Positions 40,271 through 53,835 of a stretch of 64,000 nucleotides of DNA are shown piece after piece. The stretch is from Pogostemon cablin (lineage: Eukaryota; Streptophyta; Magnoliopsida; Lamiales; Lamiaceae). The DNA lies in the NCBI GenBank assembly GCA_023678885.1, contig JAHCLQ010000850.1, forward strand, positions 1-64,000. Direction: 5' to 3'. The stretch's first letter is position 1. The number at the start of each line of letters is the position of its first letter. A program made the translations under genes and the position numbers. The notes under the pieces were generated by a model. That model ran no database searches. It had not been told where the DNA came from and saw nothing but the letters and a program-made list of their open reading frames with translations.

Positions 40271-42460
40271 GATATATATTTTGATGCATATCTATTTCGT
40301 TTCGATGTATATTTCCTTCGTTTCGATGCATATTTTTTACGTTTTGATGCATATTTACTCAATTACATTCAACATTTCCTTCGTTTCGTTGCATATTTAC
40401 TCCAAATTCGATCAACATTTCCTTCGTTTCGACGTATATTTCTTTCATTTCGATGCATATGTACTTCATTTTAATGCATATTTACTTCATTACAATCATC
40501 ATTTCCTTCGTTTCGATGCATATTTACTTAATTTTGATGCATTTCACTTTATTACGTTCAACATTTTCTTCGTTTCGAAGCATATTCACTTCATTTTGAT
40601 GTACATTTTGATGCATATTTACTTCGTTTCGATGTATATTTCCTTCGTTTCGATGCATATTTTCTACGTTTTAATGAATATTTACTTAATTACATTCAAC
40701 ATTTCCTTCGTTTCGTTGCATATTTACTCCATTTCGATCAACATTTCCTTCGTTTCGATGCATATTTACTTCATTTTGATGAATATTTCGATGTATATTT
40801 ACTTCATTACGATCAACATTTCCTTCGTTTCGATGCATATTTCCTTCGTTTCGAGGAATATTTACTTCATTTTGATGTATATTTACTTCGTTTCGATGTA
40901 TATTTACTTCATTTTGATGTATATTTACTTTTTTCGATGCATATTTCCTTCGTTTCGATGCATATTCACTTCATTTTGATGCATATTTACTTCAATACGA
41001 TCACCATTTCCATCGTTTCAATGCATATTTCCTTCATTTTGATGCATATTTACTTCATTACGATCAACATTTACTTCGTTTCGATGAATATTTCTTTCGT
41101 TTCGATGCATGTGTACTTCATTTTGATGCATATATACTTCATTACAATCAACATTTCCTTCACATCGATGCATATTTAGTTCATTTTAATGCATATTTAC
41201 TTCATTACGATCAATATTTCCTTCATTTCGATGCATATTTACTTCATTTTGATGCATATTTACTTCATTACGTTCAATATTTTCTTCATTTTGAAGCATA
41301 TTCACTTCATTTTGATGTATATTTTGATTCAAATTTACTTAGTTTCGATGTATATTTCCTTCGTCTCTATGCACATTTTCTACGTTTTGATGCATATTTA
41401 CTTAATTACATTCAACATTTCCTTCGTTTCGTTGCATATTTACTTCATTTAGATCAATATTTCCTTCGTTTCGATGCATATGTACTTCATTTTGATGCAA
41501 ATTTACTTCATTACAATCTACATTTCCTTCGTTTCAATTCATATTTACTTCATTTTGATGCATATTTACTTCATTAAGTTCAACATTTCCTTCATTTTGA
41601 AGCATATTTTCTACATTTTGAAGTATATTTTGATGCATATTTACTTCATTACGTTCAACATTTCCTTCGTTTCGTTGCATATTTACTCCATTTCAATCAA
41701 CATTTCCTTCGTTTCGATTATATTTACTTCATTTTCATGCATATTTACTTCATTACGATCAACATTACCTTCGTTCTTATGCCTATTTACTTCATTTTGA
41801 TGCATATTTACTTCATTTCGATTCATATTTCCTTCGTTTCGATACATTTTTACTTCGTTATAATGCATATTTACTTCACTACGATCAACATTTCCTTCGT
41901 TTCGATGCATATTTACTTCATTTTGATGCATATTTTGATGTACATTTACTTCATTACGATCAACATTTCATTCGTTTCGATGCGTATTTCCTTCGTTTCG
42001 AGGTATATTTACTTCATTTTGATGCATATTTACTTCGTTTCGTTGTATATTTACTTCATTTTGATTTATATTTACTTTTTTTCGATGCATATATCCTTCG
42101 TTTCGATGCATATTTACTTAATTTTGATGCATATTTACTTCATTACGATCATCATTTCCTTCGTTTCAATGCATATTTCCTTTATTTTGATGCATATTTA
42201 CTTCATTATGATCAACATTTTCTTCGTTTCGACGTATATTTCTTTCGTTTCGATGCATATGTACTTCATTTTGATGCATATTTACTTCATTACAATCAAC
42301 ATTTCCTTCGTTTCGATGTATATTTACTTCATTTTGATGCATATTTACTTCATTAATTTCAATATTTCCTTCGTTTCGATGCATATTTACATCATTTTGA
42401 TGCATTTTACGTCATTACGTTCAACATTTTCTTCGTTTCGAAACATATTCACTTCATTTT
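40271..42460 (+). repeat. HOR unit U17, B type (2190 bp)
   Basis: B unit with CACATCGATGCAT near 41162 and CTCTATGCACATT near 41367, plus ATTATGATCAACATTTTC near 42206 as in U15. It matches U15 more than U16 at several markers, which suggests a two-unit periodicity. Confidence 0.93.
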
Positions 42461-44650
42461 GATATATATTTTGATGCATATCTATTTCGTTTCGATGTAT
42501 ATTTCCTTCGTTTCGATGCATATTTTTTACGTTTTGATGCATATTTACTCAATTACATTCAACATTTCCTTCGTTTCGTTGCATATTTACTCCAAATTCG
42601 ATCAACATTTCCTTCGTTTCGACGTATATTTCTTTCATTTCGATGCATATGTACTTCATTTTAATGCATATTTACTTCATTACAATCATCATTTCCTTCG
42701 TTTCGATGCATATTTACTTAATTTTGATGCATTTCACTTTATTACGTTCAACATTTTCTTCGTTTCGAAGCATATTCACTTCATTTTGATGTACATTTTG
42801 ATGCATATTTACTTCGTTTCGATGTATATTTCCTTCGTTTCGATGCATATTTTCTACGTTTTAATGAATATTTACTTAATTACATTCAACATTTCCTTCG
42901 TTTCGTTGCATATTTACTCCATTTCGATCAACATTTCCTTCGTTTCGATGCATATTTACTTCATTTTGATGAATATTTCGATGTATATTTACTTCATTAC
43001 GATCAACATTTCCTTCGTTTCGATGCATATTTCCTTCGTTTCGAGGAATATTTACTTCATTTTGATGTATATTTACTTCGTTTCGATGTATATTTACTTC
43101 ATTTTGATGTATATTTACTTTTTTCGATGCATATTTCCTTCGTTTCGATGCATATTCACTTCATTTTGATGCATATTTACTTCAATACGATCACCATTTC
43201 CATCGTTTCAATGCATATTTCCTTCATTTTGATGCATATTTACTTCATTACGATCAACATTTACTTCGTTTCGATGAATATTTCTTTCGTTTCGATGCAT
43301 GTGTACTTCATTTTGATGCATATATACTTCATTACAATCAACATTTCCTTCATATCGATGCATATTTAGTTCATTTTAATGCATATTTACTTCATTACGA
43401 TCAATATTTCCTTCATTTCGATGCATATTTACTTCATTTTGATGCATATTTACTTCATTACGTTCAATATTTTCTTCATTTTGAAGCATATTCACTTCAT
43501 TTTGATGTATATTTTGATTCAAATTTACTTAGTTTCGATGTATATTTCCTTCGTCTCTACGCACATTTTCTACGTTTTGATGCATATTTACTTAATTACA
43601 TTCAACATTTCCTTCGTTTCGTTGCATATTTACTTCATTTAGATCAATATTTCCTTCGTTTCGATGCATATGTACTTCATTTTGATGCAAATTTACTTCA
43701 TTACAATCTACATTTCCTTCGTTTCAATTCATATTTACTTCATTTTGATGCATATTTACTTCATTAAGTTCAACATTTCCTTCATTTTGAAGCATATTTT
43801 CTACATTTTGAAGTATATTTTGATGCATATTTACTTCATTACGTTCAACATTTCCTTCGTTTCGTTGCATATTTACTCCATTTCAATCAACATTTCCTTC
43901 GTTTCGATTATATTTACTTCATTTTCATGCATATTTACTTCATTACGATCAACATTACCTTCGTTCTTATGCCTATTTACTTCATTTTGATGCATATTTA
44001 CTTCATTTCGATTCATATTTCCTTCGTTTCGATACATTTTTACTTCGTTATAATGCATATTTACTTCACTACGATCAACATTTCCTTCGTTTCGATGCAT
44101 ATTTACTTCATTTTGATGCATATTTTGATGTACATTTACTTCATTACGATCAACATTTCATTCGTTTCGATGCGTATTTCCTTCGTTTCGAGGTATATTT
44201 ACTTCATTTTGATGCATATTTACTTCGTTTCGTTGTATATTTACTTCATTTTGATTTATATTTACTTTTTTTCGATGCATATATCCTTCGTTTCGATGCA
44301 TATTTACTTAATTTTGATGCATATTTACTTCATTACGATCATCATTTCCTTCGTTTCAATGCATATTTCCTTTATTTTGATGCATATTTACTTCATTATG
44401 ATCAACATTTTCTTCGTTTCGACGTATATTTCTTTCGTTTCGATGCATATGTACTTCATTTTGATGCATATTTACTTCATTACAATCAACATTTCCTTCG
44501 TTTCGATGTATATTTACTTCATTTTGATGCATATTTACTTCATTAATTTCAATATTTCCTTCGTTTCGATGCATATTTACATCATTTTGATGCATTTTAC
44601 GTCATTACGTTCAACATTTTCTTCGTTTCGAAACATATTCACTTCATTTT
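42461..44650 (+). repeat. HOR unit U18, B type (2190 bp)
   Basis: B unit with CATATCGATGCAT near 43352 (as U16) but CTCTACGCACATT near 43556 (as U15) and ATTATGATCAACATTTTC near 44396. The marker combination is a mosaic of U15 and U16. Confidence 0.93.
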
Positions 44651-46840
44651 GATATATATTTTGATGCATATCTATTTCGTTTCGATGTATATTTCCTTCG
44701 TTTCGATGCATATTTTTTACGTTTTGATGCATATTTACTCAATTACATTCAACATTTCCTTCGTTTCGTTGCATATTTACTCCAAATTCGATCAACATTT
44801 CCTTCGTTTCGACGTATATTTCTTTCATTTCGATGCATATGTACTTCATTTTAATGCATATTTACTTCATTACAATCATCATTTCCTTCGTTTCGATGCA
44901 TATTTACTTAATTTTGATGCATTTCACTTTATTACGTTCAACATTTTCTTCGTTTCGAAGCATATTCACTTCATTTTGATGTACATTTTGATGCATATTT
45001 ACTTCGTTTCGATGTATATTTCCTTCGTTTCGATGCATATTTTCTACGTTTTAATGAATATTTACTTAATTACATTCAACATTTCCTTCGTTTCGTTGCA
45101 TATTTACTCCATTTCGATCAACATTTCCTTCGTTTCGATGCATATTTACTTCATTTTGATGAATATTTCGATGTATATTTACTTCATTACGATCAACATT
45201 TCCTTCGTTTCGATGCATATTTCCTTCGTTTCGAGGAATATTTACTTCATTTTGATGTATATTTACTTCGTTTCGATGTATATTTACTTCATTTTGATGT
45301 ATATTTACTTTTTTCGATGCATATTTCCTTCGTTTCGATGCATATTCACTTCATTTTGATGCATATTTACTTCAATACGATCACCATTTCCATCGTTTCA
45401 ATGCATATTTCCTTCATTTTGATGCATATTTACTTCATTACGATCAACATTTACTTCGTTTCGATGAATATTTCTTTCGTTTCGATGCATGTGTACTTCA
45501 TTTTGATGCATATATACTTCATTACAATCAACATTTCCTTCACATCGATGCATATTTAGTTCATTTTAATGCATATTTACTTCATTACGATCAATATTTC
45601 CTTCATTTCGATGCATATTTACTTCATTTTGATGCATATTTACTTCATTACGTTCAATATTTTCTTCATTTTGAAGCATATTCACTTCATTTTGATGTAT
45701 ATTTTGATTCAAATTTACTTAGTTTCGATGTATATTTCCTTCGTCTCTACGCACATTTTCTACGTTTTGATGCATATTTACTTAATTACATTCAACATTT
45801 CCTTCGTTTCGTTGCATATTTACTTCATTTAGATCAATATTTCCTTCGTTTCGATGCATATGTACTTCATTTTGATGCAAATTTACTTCATTACAATCTA
45901 CATTTCCTTCGTTTCAATTCATATTTACTTCATTTTGATGCATATTTACTTCATTAAGTTCAACATTTCCTTCATTTTGAAGCATATTTTCTACATTTTG
46001 AAGTATATTTTGATGCATATTTACTTCATTACGTTCAACATTTCCTTCGTTTCGTTGCATATTTACTCCATTTCAATCAACATTTCCTTCGTTTCGATTA
46101 TATTTACTTCATTTTCATGCATATTTACTTCATTACGATCAACATTACCTTCGTTCTTATGCCTATTTACTTCATTTTGATGCATATTTACTTCATTTCG
46201 ATTCATATTTCCTTCGTTTCGATACATTTTTACTTCGTTATAATGCATATTTACTTCACTACGATCAACATTTCCTTCGTTTCGATGCATATTTACTTCA
46301 TTTTGATGCATATTTTGATGTACATTTACTTCATTACGATCAACATTTCATTCGTTTCGATGCGTATTTCCTTCGTTTCGAGGTATATTTACTTCATTTT
46401 GATGCATATTTACTTCGTTTCGTTGTATATTTACTTCATTTTGATGTATATTTACTTTTTTTCGATGCATATATCCTTCGTTTCGATGCATATTTACTTA
46501 ATTTTGATGCATATTTACTTCATTACGATCATCATTTCCTTCGTTTCAATGCATATTTCCTTTATTTTGATGCATATTTACTTCATTACGATCAACATTT
46601 CCTTCGTTTCGACGTATATTTCTTTCGTTTCGATGCATATGTACTTCATTTTGATGCATATTTACTTCATTACAATCAACATTTCCTTCGTTTCGATGTA
46701 TATTTACTTCATTTTGATGCATATTTACTTCATTAATTTCAATATTTCCTTCGTTTCGATGCATATTTACATCATTTTGATGCATTTTACTTCATTACGT
46801 TCAACATTTTCTTCGTTTCGAAACATATTCACTTCATTTT
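44651..46840 (+). repeat. HOR unit U19, B type (2190 bp)
   Basis: B unit with CACATCGATGCAT near 45542 and CTCTACGCACATT near 45746. Its 3' end returns to ATTACGATCAACATTTCC near 46586 and TTTTACTTCATT near 46785. The variants that unite U15-U18 therefore end here. Confidence 0.93.
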
Positions 46841-49029
46841 GATATATATTTTGATGCATATCTATTTCGTTTCGATGTATATTTCCTTCGTTTCGATGCA
46901 TATTTTTTACGTTTTGATGCATATTTACTCAATTACATTCAACATTTCCTTCGTTTCGTTGCATATTTACTCCAAATTCGATCAACATTTCCTTCGTTTC
47001 GACGTATATTTCTTTCATTTCGATGCATATGTACTTCATTTTAATGCATATTTACTTCATTACAATCATCATTTCCTTCGTTTCGATGCATATTTACTTA
47101 ATTTTGATGCATTTCACTTCATTACGTTCAACATTTTCTTCGTTTCGAAGCATATTCACTTCATTTTGATGTACATTTTGATGCATATTTACTTCGTTTC
47201 GATGTATATTTCCTTCGTTTCGATGCATATTTTCTACGTTTTAATGAATATTTACTTAATTACATTCAACATTTCCTTCGTTTCGTTGCATATTTACTCC
47301 ATTTCGATCAACATTTCCTTCGTTTCGATGCATATTTACTTCATTTTGATGAATATTTCGATGTATATTTACTTCATTACGATCAACATTTCCTTCGTTT
47401 CGATGCATATTTCCTTCGTTTCGAGGAATATTTACTTCATTTTGATGTATATTTACTTCGTTTCGATGTATATTTACTTCATTTTGATGTATATTTACTT
47501 TTTTCGATGAATATTTCCTTCGTTTCGATGCATATTCACTTCATTTTGATGCATATTTACTTCAATACGATCACCATTTCCATCGTTTCAATGCATATTT
47601 CCTTCATTTTGATGCATATTTACTTCATTACGATCAACATTTACTTCGTTTCGATGAATATTTCTTTCGTTTCGATGCATGTGTACTTCATTTTGATGCA
47701 TATATACTTCATTACAATCAACATTTCCTTCATATCGATGCATATTTAGTTCATTTTAATGCATATTTACTTCATTACGATCAATATTTCCTTCATTTCG
47801 ATGCATATTTACTTCATTTTGATGCATATTTACTTCATTACGTTCAATATTTTCTTCATTTTGAAGCATATTCACTTCATTTTGATGTATATTTTGATTC
47901 AAATTTACTTAGTTTCGATGTATATTTCCTTCGTCTCTACGCACATTTTCTACGTTTTGATGCATATTTACTTAATTACATTCAACATTTCCTTCGTTTC
48001 GTTGCATATTTACTTCATTTCGATCAATATTTCCTTCGTTTCGATGCATATGTACTTCATTTTGATGCAAATTTACTTCATTACAATCTACATTTCCTTC
48101 GTTTCAATGCATATTTACTTCATTTTGATGCATATTTACTTCATTAAGTTCAACATTTCCTTCATTTTGAAGCATATTTTCTACATTTTGAAGTATATTT
48201 TGATGCATATATACTTCATTACGTTCAACATTTCCTTCGTTTCGTTGCATATTTACTCCATTTCAATCAACATTTCCTTCGTTTCGATTATATTTACTTC
48301 ATTTTCATGCATATTTACTTCATTACGATCAACATTACCTTCGTTCTTATGCCTATTTACTTCATTTTGATGCATATTTACTTCATTTCGATTCATATTT
48401 CCTTCGTTTCGATACATTTTTACTTCGTTATAATGCATATTTACTTCACTACGATCAACATTTCCTTCGTTTCGATGCATATTTACTTCATTTTGATGCA
48501 TATTTTGATGTACATTTACTTCATTACGATCAACATTTCCTTCGTTTCGATGCGTATTTCCTTCGTTTCGAGGTATATTTACTTCATTTTGATGCATATT
48601 TACTTCGTTTCGTTGTATATTTACTTCATTTTGATGTATATTTACTTTTTTCGATGCATATATCCTTCGTTTCGATGCATATTTACTTAATTTTGATGCA
48701 TATTTACTTCATTACGATCATCATTTCCTTCGTTTCAATGCATATTTCCTTTATTTTGATGCATATTTACTTCATTACGATCAACATTTCCTTCGTTTCG
48801 ACGTATATTTCTTTCGTTTCGATGCATATGTACTTCATTTTGATGCATATTTACTTCATTACAATCAACATTTCCTTCGTTTCGATGTATATTTACTTCA
48901 TTTTGATGCATATTTACTTCATTAATTTCAATATTTCCTTCGTTTCGATGCATATTTACATCATTTTGATGCATTTTACTTCATTACGTTCAACATTTTC
49001 TTCGTTTCGAAACATATTCACTTCATTTT
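46841..49029 (+). repeat. HOR unit U20, B type (2189 bp)
   Basis: B unit with CATATCGATGCAT near 47732 and GATGAATATTTCC near 47507, a private change. It lacks the extra T in the T-run near 48649, which explains 2189 bp, and has CATTTCGATCAATATT near 48017 like later A units. GCATATATACTTC near 48206 is private. Confidence 0.93.
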
Positions 49030-51230
49030 GATATATATTTTGATGCATATCTATTTCGTTTCGATGTATATTTCCTTCGTTTCGATGCATATTTTTTACG
49101 TTTTGATGCATATTTACTCAATTACATTCAACATTTCCTTCGTTTCGTTGCATATTTACTCCAAATTCGATCAACATTTCCTTCGTTTCGACGTATATTT
49201 CTTTCATTTCGATGCATATGTACTTCATTTTAATGCATATTTACTTCATTACAATCATCATTTCCTTTGTTTCGATGCATATTTACTTAATTTTGATGCA
49301 TTTCACTTTATTACGTTCAACATTTTCTTCGTTTCGAAGCATATTCACTTCATTTTGATGTATATTTTGATGCATATTTACTTCGTTTCGATGTATATTT
49401 CCTTCGTTTCGATGCATATTTTCTACGTTTTAATGAATATTTACTTAATTACATTCAACATTTCCTTCGTTTCGTTGCATATTTACTCCATTTCGATCAA
49501 CATTTCCTTCGTTTCGATGCATATTTACTTCATTTTGATGAATATTTTGATGCATATTTTGATGTATATTTACTTCATTACGATCAACATTTCCTTCGTT
49601 TCGATGCATATTTCCTTCGTTTCGAGGAATATTTACTTCATTTTGATGTATATTTACTTCGTTTCGATGTATATTTACTTCATTTTGATGTATATTTACT
49701 TTTTTCGATGCATATTTCCTTCGTTTCGATGCATATTTACTTCATTTTGATGCATATTTACTTCAATACGATCACCATTTCCATCGTTTCAATGCATATT
49801 TCCTTCATTTTGATGCATATTTACTTCATTACGATCAACATTTACTTCGTTTCGATGTATATTTCTTTCGTTTCGATGCATGTGTACTTCATTTTGATGC
49901 ATATATACTTCATTACAATCAACATTTCCTTCATATCGATGCATATTTAGTTCATTTTAATGCATATTTACTTCATTACGATCAATATTTCCTTCATTTC
50001 GATGCATATTTACTTCATTTTGATGCATATTTACTTCATTACGTTCAACATTTTCTTCATTTTGAAGCATATTCACTTCATTTTGATGTATATTTTGATT
50101 CAAATTTACTTAGTTTCGATGTATATTTCCTTCGTCTCTATGCACATTTTCTACGTTTTGATGCATATTTACTTAATTACATTCAACATTTCCTTCGTTT
50201 CGTTGCATATTTACTTCATTTCGATCAATATTTCCTTCGTTTCGATGCATATGTACTTCATTTTGATGCAAATTTACTTCATTACAATCTACATTTCCTT
50301 CGTTTCAATGCATATTTACTTCATTTTGATGCATATTTACTTCATTAAGTTCAACATTTCCTTCATTTTGAAGCATATTTTCTACATTTTGAAGTATATT
50401 TTGATGCATATTTACTTCATTACGTTCAACATTTCCTTCGTTTCGTTGCATATTTACTCCATTTCAATCAACATTTCCTTCGTTTCGATTATATTTACTT
50501 CATTTTCATGCATATTTACTTCATTACGATCAACATTACCTTCGTTCTTATGCCTATTTACTTCATTTTGATGCATATTTACTTCATTTCGATTCATATT
50601 TCCTTCGTTTCGATACATTTTTACTTCGTTATAATGCATATTTACTTCACTATGATTAACATTTCCTTCGTTTCGATGCATATTTACTTCATTTTGATGC
50701 ATATTTTGATGTACATTTACTTCATTACGATCAACATTTCCTTTGTTTCGATGCGTATTTCCTTCGTTTCGAGGTATATTTACTTCATTTTGATGCATAT
50801 TTACTTCGTTTCGTTGTATATTTACTTCATTTTGATGTATATTTACTTTTTTCGATGCATATATCCTTCGTTTCGATGCATATTTACTTAATTTTGATGC
50901 ATATTTACTTCATTACGATCATCATTTCCTTCGTTTCAATGCATATTTCCTTTATTTTGATGCATATTTACTTCATTACGATCAACATTTCCTTCGTTTC
51001 GACGTATATTTCTTTCGTTTCGATGCATATGTACTTCATTTTGATGCATATTTACTTCATTACAATCAACATTTCCTTCGTTTCGATGTATATTTACTTC
51101 GTTTCGATGTATATTCACTTCATTAATTTCAATATTTCCTTCGTTTCTATGCATATTTACATCATTTTGATGCATTTTACTTCATTACGTTCAACATTTT
51201 CTTCGTTTCGAAACATATTCACTTCATTTT
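49030..51230 (+). repeat. HOR unit U21, B-like variant (2201 bp) with extra 12-bp short monomer
   Basis: B unit with one copy of the 414-bp segment (marker near 49412) plus an extra 12-bp short monomer, GATGCATATTTT, at about 49549-49560. This resembles the 12-bp GATGCATAATTT present only in the first duplicate copy of A units. It also has GATGCATATTTACTTC near 49730 and GATGTATATTTC near 49855, where other B units have GATGCATATTCACTTC and GATGAATATTTC. The 3' end turns A-like (GATGTATATTCACTTC near 51105). It is a transitional or recombinant unit at the B-to-A boundary. Confidence 0.9.
49549..49560 (+). other. 12-bp truncated monomer insertion in U21
   Basis: An additional GATGCATATTTT short monomer explains why U21 is 2201 bp rather than 2189. 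It equals a 21-bp monomer lacking 9 bp of its second half. Similar 12-bp monomers occur at fixed places in every unit, for example before GATGTATATTT near 3310-3325. They are a recurrent structural element, not sequencing noise. Confidence 0.8.
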
Positions 51231-53835
51231 GATATATATTTTGATGCATATCTATTTGGTTTCGATGTATATTTCCTTCGTTTCGATGCATATTTTTTAC
51301 GTTTTGATATATATTTACTCAATTACATTCAACATTTCCTTCGTTTCGTTGCATATTTACTCCAAATTCGATCAACATTTCCGTCGTTTCGACGTATATT
51401 GTTTTTCATTTCGATGCATATGTACTTCATTTTAATGCATATTTACTTCATTACAATCATCATTTCCTTCGTTTCGATGCATATTTACTTCATTTTGATG
51501 CATTTCACTTCATTACGTTCAACATTTTCTTCGTTTCGAAACATATTCACTTCATTTTGATGTATATTTTGATGCATATTTACTTCGTTTCGATGTATAT
51601 TTCCTTCGTTTAGATGCATATTTTCTACGTTTTAATGAATATTTACTTAATTACATTCAACATTTCCTTCGTTTCGTTGCATATTTACTCCATTTCGATC
51701 AACATTTCCTTCGTTTCGATGAATATTTACTTCATTTTGATGAATATTTTGATGCATAATTTGATGTATATTTACTTCATTACGATCAACATTTCCTTCG
51801 TTTCGATGCATATTTCCTTCGTTTCGAGGTATATTTACTTCATTTTGATGTATATTTACTTCGTTTCGATGTATATTTACTTCATTTTGATGTATATTTA
51901 CTTCATTTTTGATGCATATTTCCTTCATTTTGATGCATTTCACTTCATTTTGATGCATATTTCCTTCATTTTGATGTATATTTTGATGCATATTTACTTC
52001 GTTTCGATGTATATTTCCTTCGTTTCGATGCATATTTTCTACGTTTTAATGAATATTTACTTAATTACATTCAACATTTCCTTCGTTTCGTTGCATATTT
52101 ACTCCATTTCGATCAACATTTCCTTCGTTTCGATGCATATTTACTTCATTTTGATGAATATTTTGATGTATATTTACTTCATTACGATCAACATTTCCTT
52201 CGTTTCGATGCATATTTCCTTCGTTTCGAGGAATATTTACTTCATTTTGATGTATATTTACTTCGTTCCGATGTATATTTACTTCATTTTGATGTATATT
52301 TACTTTTTTCGATGCATATTTCCTTCGTTTCGATGCATATTCACTTCATTTTGATGCATATTTACTTCAATACGATCACAATTTCCATCGTTTCAATGCA
52401 TATTTCCTTCATTTTGATGCATATTTACTTCATTACGATCAACATTTACTTAGTTTCGATGTATATTTCTTTCGTTTCGATGCATGTGTACTTCATTTTG
52501 ATGCATATATACTTCATTACAATCAACATTTCCTTCACATCGATGCATATTTAGTTCATTTTAATGCATATTTACTTCATTACGATCAATATTTCCTTCA
52601 TTTCGATGCATATTTACTTCATTTTGATGCATATTTACTTCATTACGTTCAACATTTTCTTCATTTTGAAGCATATTCACTTCATTTTGATGTATATTTT
52701 GATTCAAATTTACTTAGTTTCGATGTATATTTCCTTCGTCTCTATGCACATTTTCTACGTTTTGATGCATATTTACTTAATTACATTCAACATTTCCTTC
52801 GTTTCGTTGCATATTTACTTCATTTCGATCAATATTTCCTTCGTTTCGATGCATATGTACTTCATTTTGATGCAAATTTACTTCATTACAATCTACATTT
52901 CCTTCGTTTCAATGCATATTTACTTCATTTTGATGCATATTTACTTCATTAAGTTCAACATTTCCTTCATTTTGAAGCATATTTTCTACATTTTGAAGTA
53001 TATTTTGATGCATATTTACTTCATTACGTTCAACATTTCCTTCGTTTCGTTGCATATTTACTCCATTTCAATCAACATTTCCTTCGTTTCGATTATATTT
53101 ACTTCATTTTCATGCATATTTACTTCATTACGATCAACATTACCTTCGTTCTTATGCCTATTTACTTCATTTTGATGCATATTTACTTCATTTCGATTCA
53201 TATTTCCTTCGTTTCGATACATTTTTACTTCGTTATAATGCATATTTACTTCACTACGATCAACATTTCCTTCGTTTCGATGCATATTTACTTCATTTTG
53301 ATGCATATTTTGATGTACATTTACTTCATTACGATCAACATTTCCTTCGTTTCGATGCGTATTTCCTTCGTTTCGAGGTATATTTACTTCATTTTGATGC
53401 ATATTTACTTCGTTTCGTTGTATATTTACTTCATTTTGAAGTATATTTACTTTTTTCGATGCATATATCCTTCGTTTCGATGCATATTTACTTAATTTTG
53501 ATGCATATTTACTTCATTACGATCATCATTTCCTTCGTTTCAATGCATATTTCCTTTATTTTGATGCATATTTACTTCATTACGATCAACATTTCCTTCG
53601 TTTCGACGTATATTTCTTTCGTTTCGATGCATATGTACTTCATTTTGATGCATATTTACTTCATTACAATCAACATTTCCTTCGTTTCGATGTATATTTA
53701 CTTCATTTTCGATGCATATTTACTTCATTAATTTCAATATTTCCTTCGTTTCGATGCATATTTACATCATTTTGATGCATTTTACTTCATTACGTTCAAC
53801 ATTTTCTTCGTTTCGAAACATATTCACTTCATTTT
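51231..53835 (+). repeat. HOR unit U22, A type (2605 bp), B-like 3' end
   Basis: A unit with duplication markers at 51614 and 52028 and A-specific CTATTTGGTTTCG near 51252. The last ~140 bp are B-like, with GATGCATATTTACTTC near 53711 preceded by an extra C (CATTTTCGATGC). That insertion is shared only with U23. Confidence 0.92.
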
